DNA from: Botryotinia globosa
Taxonomy: Eukaryota; Ascomycota; Leotiomycetes; Helotiales; Sclerotiniaceae
Length of the DNA: 64,000 nucleotides
Assembly (NCBI GenBank): GCA_014898425.1
Contig: RCSZ01000003.1
Location: forward strand, 682,001-746,000
Direction: 5' to 3'
Both the position numbers and the translations under genes were made by a program. Shown here piece by piece: positions 58,077 to 64,000 of the stretch. The notes under the pieces are model-generated. The model saw only the letters and a program-made list of their open reading frames with translations, was not told the DNA's origin and made no database searches. Position 1 is the stretch's first letter. Every line of letters starts with the position of its first letter.

Positions 58077-58552
58077 GTGGTAGATATTAGGAGTTTTGAT
58101 TCTTGAATGTGGGTATTGAATGAGGATGAATCAAGTGCGTCAAAATAAAACTTTTTAGGGTGCAAGCGAGGTGACCAACTTCACTTTTGTTTTGAATGAA
58201 ATTGTAATATGAAATTAAGACGACTTTATTTTTATTTGTACTGAACTTGAATTGGGAGATTAAGGCGCGACCATAATTTTGGGAACCCAACGTGTATTAG
58301 AAGCAAGTTGAAGCAAACTGATAGTCTATGACACATGATCCCCCCTCTATTTTCTTTGCGTCGACAACATTTTTGGTCAAAAATATTCTATTTAAAGCAA
58401 CTATTATGAGCAAACTATCATGAGCAAACTATCATGAGCAATTCATGATAAATAATGGAACTGCTAGAATGGAATCCGCTAAATCTGTGAGACAGCTTCC
58501 CAATGTAGCTGTGGTGAACTTCGCGGGGGGTAAAGCTCGAGTGAATTGATAA
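58077..58552. other. Short spacer between decayed genes
   Basis: About 475 bases. ATCATGAGCAAACT is repeated in tandem near 58405-58436. Otherwise nothing recognised. Confidence 0.5.
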
Positions 58553-59476
58553 TCACAATTTATTGAAATGCTGACGTTGGAGATGATTTTTGAGTGTGGT
58601 TCTCTCGCTGTGAAGCCCCTGCAGAGATCCAGGTGGGCACAACTGGCATTTCCATGCTAAGAGGTCCATTGCCCAAGGACTTTTGAGGCTTGGCTTTGGA
58701 AATTCCAACGCTTGCTCATGTTTCATCGTATAGTGAGTTCTCAACGAATATCTTTTACCAACAGTGTAATCAGAGCATATTGAACATTGATATGGTCGAA
58801 ATAGATCTGGAGGCATCAAATTCAGATCAGAAAGGAAGTCCTCAAATTTATTCCAGCTTCTCCCCTGAATATTGACTTTTTGGTAACCTGCGTCAACGAT
58901 GTCTATTTGAAGTCGTGCATTCCTAGCAATAGCTCGCAGGGTGCTGTCCAGATTGATCGTAGTAGTACCGACAGGCTGAACAGTAACACCGACAGTAGAC
59001 TTTTGAAGAGAACTACCATCATCATGATCATCATCTATAGACATGGGGTCGCCAAATCCATAAGACCCATCATGAGCTGCGTTCGGAATTGATTTGGTGG
59101 GGTTTGATTGGGGTGTTGGTGGTAGCTTGTTCTTGTTTTTGTCGTTTACTGCGTATGATTGTCAGACATGCTGATTATTGTGTTCTTTGCCAGAGAACTT
59201 GCCATCAATTTCTTCGCTTGTCTTTTCCTTATTTTTGCTGCTGTCTCAAAATCTCGCCTGCTTCTTCTGTTTCTTGTTCAGACTGAATTTCTTCCATCGG
59301 CGGTTATCTCGTTGGCGTTTGGCATCAGAGATAGGTCTTGTCTCTTGCCCATCTTGTCCTTGTGGCTTTGACTCTTAATTCGGAGTCTTCTTTGATGGGG
59401 GCTCAAGTTGTTCCATCGAGTTTGACTCTGTCGAATGGACATCAATTGAAAAGAGAGACTCGATTGAGAAACACAT
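58553..59476 (-). pseudogene. C2H2 zinc-finger gene with three premature stops
   Basis: One minus-strand frame runs 308 codons from an ATG at 59476 to the stop at 58553 and is broken three times: TAA at 59377-59375, TGA at 59248-59246 and TGA at 59164-59162. Each is one C-to-T change from a sense codon (CAA or CGA). Between the stops the frame reads as a basic, Gln/Lys-rich nuclear-type protein (KRQRDNRRWKKFSLNKKQKK). The last 163 codons (from a Met at 59044) are intact and contain two zinc-finger-like units: C-x2-C-x13-H-x4-H (CSICSDYTVG...) and C-x2-C-x17-H-x4-H (CQLCPPGSLQ...). The intact part could be translated alone, but the open frame upstream of 59044 shows the original protein was longer. 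DNA binding is likely for the original protein. No intron is needed. Confidence 0.55.
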
Positions 59477-59746
59477 TTCACAAAATCATGGTGACGGATG
59501 TTTCTCTTGATGCCTTGACTTCTTGAAATGAATGCCGCTTGTAAAAACGAGGAAATACCACATATTACATAATAAAAGATAAAGTCTCTTGAAATGAACC
59601 AAGAAATGTAAATAACCACTTACATGTTGAGGTAATCCGTAATTAGGTCCACCACAAGCAGACAGTCTCTATTCTTTTCCGCAGAAGGAATTGAAGTTGA
59701 CGTTGAGAGGACTGATTGATGTAATGAATGGATGGATAGATGCATG
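59477..59746. other. Short spacer
   Basis: About 270 bases between two minus-strand coding traces, with no feature recognised. Confidence 0.4.
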
Positions 59747-60441
59747 CTAGCTTGATAGCTGAGCGATGATTTTCATGGAAATAAAATTGCGATCTTTCGT
59801 CTGTATTAGAAGAAAAGGAAGAGAAAAGGGGAGGTTGGTGGATTTAATGTGTTCAATGTAGTTTGGTGAAAACTCATGATACCAGGAAGGAACCATAGCA
59901 ATGGCAATAACGTTTCTGGAAATTGATAACAAATCCACCACTTGAGAAGGAGCATTTCAATCAAAGAAATATACAAAAGCACCAAAAGGGAAATGACAAC
60001 ATACGTTTGAGGAAAGAGAGCTCCAGGTAAGATATCTGAGTTCAAAAGCACGCCGAACGTGACTTTCACGATACTGAAAAGGCTCGGAAATCATGATAAA
60101 TGATATTTCTTTTCAATTGCAAATTTAATGGGGTGCTATGTATACTGCCTCATAATTGTAGATCCATCGTAGGAGGCGCGCGTGAGAGTTCACCCAAATC
60201 CTTTGGGGCTCTTCACTATTAACTACGATTCTACCGTAGACTCGGCCAGTAAATACAATAGCGATTGATTGAAAGATGGACATGACAAGAATAAAGATAA
60301 CAATAATATAATGAAGAAGAGGTATGTGGGAAGTTTGATTTTGGTAACGCCTAAGGAGGAAAGGAAATTTCGACGACGACGATATCGATATGAAGTGTTG
60401 ATTCTCGAACAATCCACTAAGCCGAATTCGTCAATAACCAT
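59747..60441 (-). pseudogene. Fragmentary coding region, frames not joinable
   Basis: Several adjoining minus-strand blocks look coding but lie in different frames. Block 60283-60146 reads MSIFQSIAIVFTGRVYGRI and continues with EEPQRIWVNSHARLLRWIYN. It can be spliced through GTATAC to TTCAG into block 60073-60005 (YRESHVRRAFELRYLTWSS), phase 0, which ends at a GTATGT donor. The next block (VIAIAMVPSWYHEFSPNY, near 59900) is out of phase with every acceptor tried. Either an exon was missed or the gene has decayed, like its two neighbours. A hydrophobic N-terminus suggests a secreted or membrane protein. The family is unknown. Confidence 0.28.
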
Positions 60442-61084
60442 ATTTCGTCATGTGATTTGTATGTCATCTTTGATACTCTTTGAACTCACAATGTGTAGTC
60501 GTTATATGTAATAAAATACAATATAATATCTCTTCGATTTCTAGATTTCCTCGTTTCGATCCTCACTTCCTGCCTTCCAAAAAATAACATACCATGAATT
60601 AACCAGTCTCATACCTCACTCTATTTCCCCACTCGCTCTCCTCTTACTTGTACTGTCAGCTACATATTCATATTGCAGTCTAAAGTCTGGAGATACAAAT
60701 GGTGACTCGTGAGCAGTGAACATAAGGTTTACAATGTGGAGTAGATCATCCAAATATTTAGACTTTGACGGGGGAATTTAGTTCCTATTTTAGTGGGAAC
60801 AGTGGAGTAATCTACCTTGAGGCATATGAATGGGGATGAAAAGGTAGATTATATAATGGGAATGGGAGTGTAGAAGGAGGGTTCAACAGATGTATTGTCT
60901 ATCGTGGCTTGATAAAGATATAATGGCGGTATTGCCATGACACTCATGATGCACATCTCATGGAGCCAGTCACCAAACTCTTAAATCATCACAAGCAGAG
61001 GGCAAATTTCGATCGAGTTGAATGGTGTATGATCAGATCTCTCATAGATCGAATCGAAACCTCTTGATTACGAAGAGATTGAAA
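60442..61084. other. Intergenic, nothing recognised
   Basis: About 640 bases of mixed composition. No gene, RNA or repeat was supported. Confidence 0.4.
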
Positions 61085-61350
61085 AGACTTCAAATACTGA
61101 AATGAGTTTGAATGCTGACATGAATTCAAATCTTAAAATGAAATGAAATACTAAATTGAATTTGAGTGCTGAGATGGATGGGAATGTATAAATGAATTCA
61201 GACATTGAAACGAATTCAAATATTGAGCTGAACTAGAATGCTGAACTAGATTCGAACATTGAAATGAATTGATATACTGAGATATGTTGAAATATTGCCC
61301 TGTGGTTGAACATTGAAATAAACCAGAGTGTTGAGATGAATTCAAACGTA
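61085..61350. repeat. Degenerate 18-bp tandem repeat, about 14 copies
   Basis: The sequence can be cut into consecutive 18-bp units with the rough consensus GAATTCAAATACTGAGAT. Units share about 60-80 percent by eye and no two neighbours are identical. Because 18 is a multiple of three, the minus strand shows an open frame with a hexapeptide rhythm (NSFQCS, NLVQHS, NSFQCL). There is no start context, splice site or flanking coding sequence to show that it is translated. It lies downstream of the transporter at 61636. Confidence 0.75.
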
Positions 61351-61635
61351 CTACGTTGACTTATCATATAGCAAAATTAATGTATTAAAATGTGATGGTA
61401 GGATTAAACAAAAGTACCTAGCTCCACTAGATCTTCATACGAATAACATCACTTGTCCCTGAAGAATTGCTTTTACAACATGAATATGACTCAATGCCTC
61501 TCATAGACACTTTAGATTCCCTTTCCACCCTTGGGCGTCACACGTCTTGATTTCATCATGCTTTCCCGCTTCAAGTTGATCCACCTGCGCAACTCCAACC
61601 ACCAATTCTATTCTTTAATCAGAGATTCCACGCAC

Positions 61636-63484
61636 CTAAACTGGTGGCGTGCAACCAAAACTAGTTGCGGCACTATCCCCATTAAAAGCACTCATCAAGC
61701 CAAGACAACTAGTATATATACCTAACGCCGCGGTTGTCAAAGCCCCAAAGAAGTAAATGAGGTTAAAGGTGTTGAACAACCAATTAGCCTTGAATCCTCT
61801 AATCCATCTCTTGACACCTCTATCAATATAATTATACGTTCCAGTTGAAGGATCAAATGACTCTTCTCCTGGAAGCATAGCATCTTTTTGAATTTGATAC
61901 CCAAACCCGAGAATAGCGGGAAATGTGTATGTGAATTGGAGGATAAAGAGCGCACCCACGAGACCAGAAATGTAAGAGAACTGAGGGATGGCAGCGCAGA
62001 CAACGAACGCGATTACCCAGTATAGAGGCACCATTGTAATCCAGAGAATTTTACCGGATTTTGTGGTCAAAGGTGGTGCGTTGAAAAGACCTTGAAAAAC
62101 TTCAATGTATGCCACTTTAATACCAATGTTACCGTAAAGTACGGCGGCAATAAGGCCAGTGATCAGATTCATGATGTTTGCTGCGGTTTGCCAGTTGTAG
62201 GGCGAGAGACCTTGGATGACGGGATTGTACGAATATTGACCTTGGTAAGAATAAACGAAGATACCAAAGAACATGTACACAAAGTAAATGAATAGATCAG
62301 CACAGATAAGACCTTTCCAGAAATCCATTGGATGTCGCATTTCGGCAAGGAAAGCAACGAAAAGCATAGCACCACCATATGAGTAGACAGCTTGATTAAG
62401 TCCATTCAGAGAACCAGTGAATCCATCTCCTCCAGTTGCTTTTCCACTAGGTGGTGTGCCCGCGTAACGATGAATGTCACCAGGGCCGAAGGAATCGCCG
62501 AAGCTAGCTTCAACTGTAGCATAATTAGGAGGTGAATTAGCTACGACACCCATACAGATGAAAATGATGAGGACGTTGATCCAAACTGCGAAGTTTGCGA
62601 GCCAGCCGAATCTTTGAAGCGTACGAATTTGTCCTAAGATCATACCAGCGGCCATGAAAACTATCAGACAAACAATAAAGCAAAGATTTCCTTTGGCGAT
62701 TTGAGAAATGGATTGACCGTTGGAGAGAATAAGGATAGATACAGTGAACAACAGCTGGATACACTGGGCGACATTGATACCATGACGAGCCCAAGTACCA
62801 AAGACACGGAAGAATAGGTCAGCATACGAATTTGCAGGGTATTTATCCGAGTCAAGAGCAAGAAAGATGGTGAAGATTTGCCAGCCGGAGTATAAAGCAA
62901 ATCCGCCGAACACAGTGTAGAGAGCAATTCCTGGACCATCTGGAGCGTTTATTAGTACTGTTTTTAATGTTTGAATATTTGGTCTACTTACAGCCCATTT
63001 GAGCAAAGGCCCAAGGAACACTGAAAGGACCAAGGATATCAGTCGTGATGAGATAAAAGACACCCGACCAACCAGCGGTACGGACAGCACGACTCGCTGT
63101 CTTCCACTCAGCCTCCGAAACAGCCGATTGTACTGGTCCACCAGGAACCACAGACTTCTCGTCGAGGCCGTCCTTTTCATTTGAAGCTAAGGTTGTTGTA
63201 GGCGGGGTGTCAAATGAATCTTTTGCGCCCTTCCCTGTGGAGAATCGATTTGTGATCGTGGATTTCCAATTTCTCGGTCCTTGAGCCGCAACAAACCTCT
63301 CATTTGCAATTTTCTCCTCAGCACGAGTGATTTCGGCCCAATATACATATTCTTCAAAAGTAATACTGGGGTCGTGGATTGAAGGCAACGCCAGTTCCGT
63401 GGCATTCGCATCACCTGTCACGGGATGATGAGGATCTCGCGGATCACCACCTTCCAAGGCGAGATTTGCCATGGGTGTAGTCAT
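61636..63484 (-). CDS. AAAP-family amino acid transporter
   Basis: Two minus-strand exons, 63484-62992 and 62939-61636, give 598 residues. The 52-nt intron starts GTAAGT, has a TACTAAT branch site and ends CTCCAG, phase 1. The product is an amino acid permease of the Aa_trans (AAAP) family, probably a proton symporter in the plasma or vacuolar membrane. A long hydrophilic N-terminal region (about 140 residues, with FEEYVYWAEITRAEE) leads into about eleven hydrophobic segments, starting with GVFYLITTDILGPFSVPWAFAQMGYGPGIAL. Typical features are SYGGAMLFVAFLAEMRHP and YGNIGIKVAYIE in the middle. The family includes the Neurospora neutral amino acid permease mtr (about 470 residues); the extra length here is N-terminal. 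The start at 63484 is the first ATG of the frame. The substrate is not determined. Confidence 0.9.
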
Positions 63485-64000
63485 GCTGGGCAATATATGG
63501 GAAGATCAAGTCAAGGGGATATTCTCCAAGACTGGCTGTAAAGTAAAAAATAATGAATGAACTTGAAATAGCCCATTGTGAAGGGAAGAGAGTGTATATA
63601 AATATCAAATAACTCAATCGAAAAATATTCATGGGAGGGGTAGAAGTGGCGCTTCGCTCACACCTTCTTCAAGTAGCTAACATGCTGATCATGCAGACAA
63701 GTATCAACTATATCATTACTGCATTTGATGTGACCAGTAAGTATTCCACCAACGACAAGTACCATAATACTCAAGGGTTTGAAGAAAGGCCAAGAATTGC
63801 GATCGCAATGAATTACTATTGGATAACTCGCTTTCTGGAATGATTGATGTAGTTCGCCAAAACTTGATGATTTGACACAATTTCGCAAATAAAGTTTGAA
63901 AGCTTCGGAAAGCGGCCAATAGTTTATCATGTTGATAATACTTTCCGGGGTCAAAGCATGGCGGCATGCATACCTTCCTATTCAAGACGGTGGCTTCTAA
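63485..64000. other. Right edge; possible gene end on minus strand
   Basis: About 515 bases upstream of the transporter. Two overlapping minus-strand frames (63985-63716 and 63954-63658) look partly protein-like, for example FDPGKYYQHDKLLAAFRSF in the first, and could be the 3' end of a gene starting beyond the window. Which frame, if either, is real cannot be told. Confidence 0.25.

Noticed and set aside
1..64000. tRNA, rRNA and CRISPR elements
   Set aside because: No intact tRNA or rRNA gene was recognised by eye, and the tandem repeats lack the unique spacers of a CRISPR array, which would not be expected in a fungus.

Overview
This 64 kb window looks like nuclear DNA of a filamentous ascomycete. 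Introns are short (about 50-120 nt), start with GTAAGT-type donors and carry CTAAC/CTAAT branch sites. Genes face both ways with long AT-rich spacers, there are no operons, and the best-recognised proteins resemble Pezizomycotina ones. A Botrytis/Sclerotinia-like (Leotiomycetes) origin is my inference and was not tested.

The left edge (about 1-660) is extremely AT-rich, as expected of repeat DNA decayed by point mutation. The first 20 kb is gene-poor: an MFS drug/polyamine-type transporter (987-2726), several unrecognised genes, and a large orphan protein with a C-terminal four-cysteine motif (12143-14945). From 20 to 40 kb most genes are metabolic or housekeeping: a D-2-hydroxyacid dehydrogenase divergent from L-arabinitol 4-dehydrogenase (LAD1), ATP synthase subunit g, a long disordered protein, a dienelactone hydrolase, phosphatidylinositol synthase (PIS1), and a protein with repeated RRF-x-P-x-x-x-ET motifs. 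Spacers here hold many tandem repeats. The largest is about 520 bp of a 9-bp unit just upstream of PIS1.

From 41 to 54 kb I see almost no recognisable coding sequence, only small candidates, a possible MITE-like element with 15-bp inverted ends, and a perfect 12-bp-stem hairpin. ARPC5 (Arp2/3 complex) lies at 54.1 kb. Between 56.2 and 60.4 kb is a run of decayed genes on the minus strand: a helicase-like/zinc-knuckle gene, a C2H2 zinc-finger gene interrupted by three stops each explainable by one C-to-T change, and a third fragmentary reading frame. An AAAP-family amino acid transporter (61636-63484) closes the window.

The genes do not form one pathway. The clearest functional pairing is LAD1 with the divergent dehydrogenase, which share a 758-bp intergenic region. 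The most unusual feature is the block of pseudogenes with C-to-T type stops next to intact genes. All exon structures were assembled by eye from splice signals and reading-frame continuity; no searches were run.
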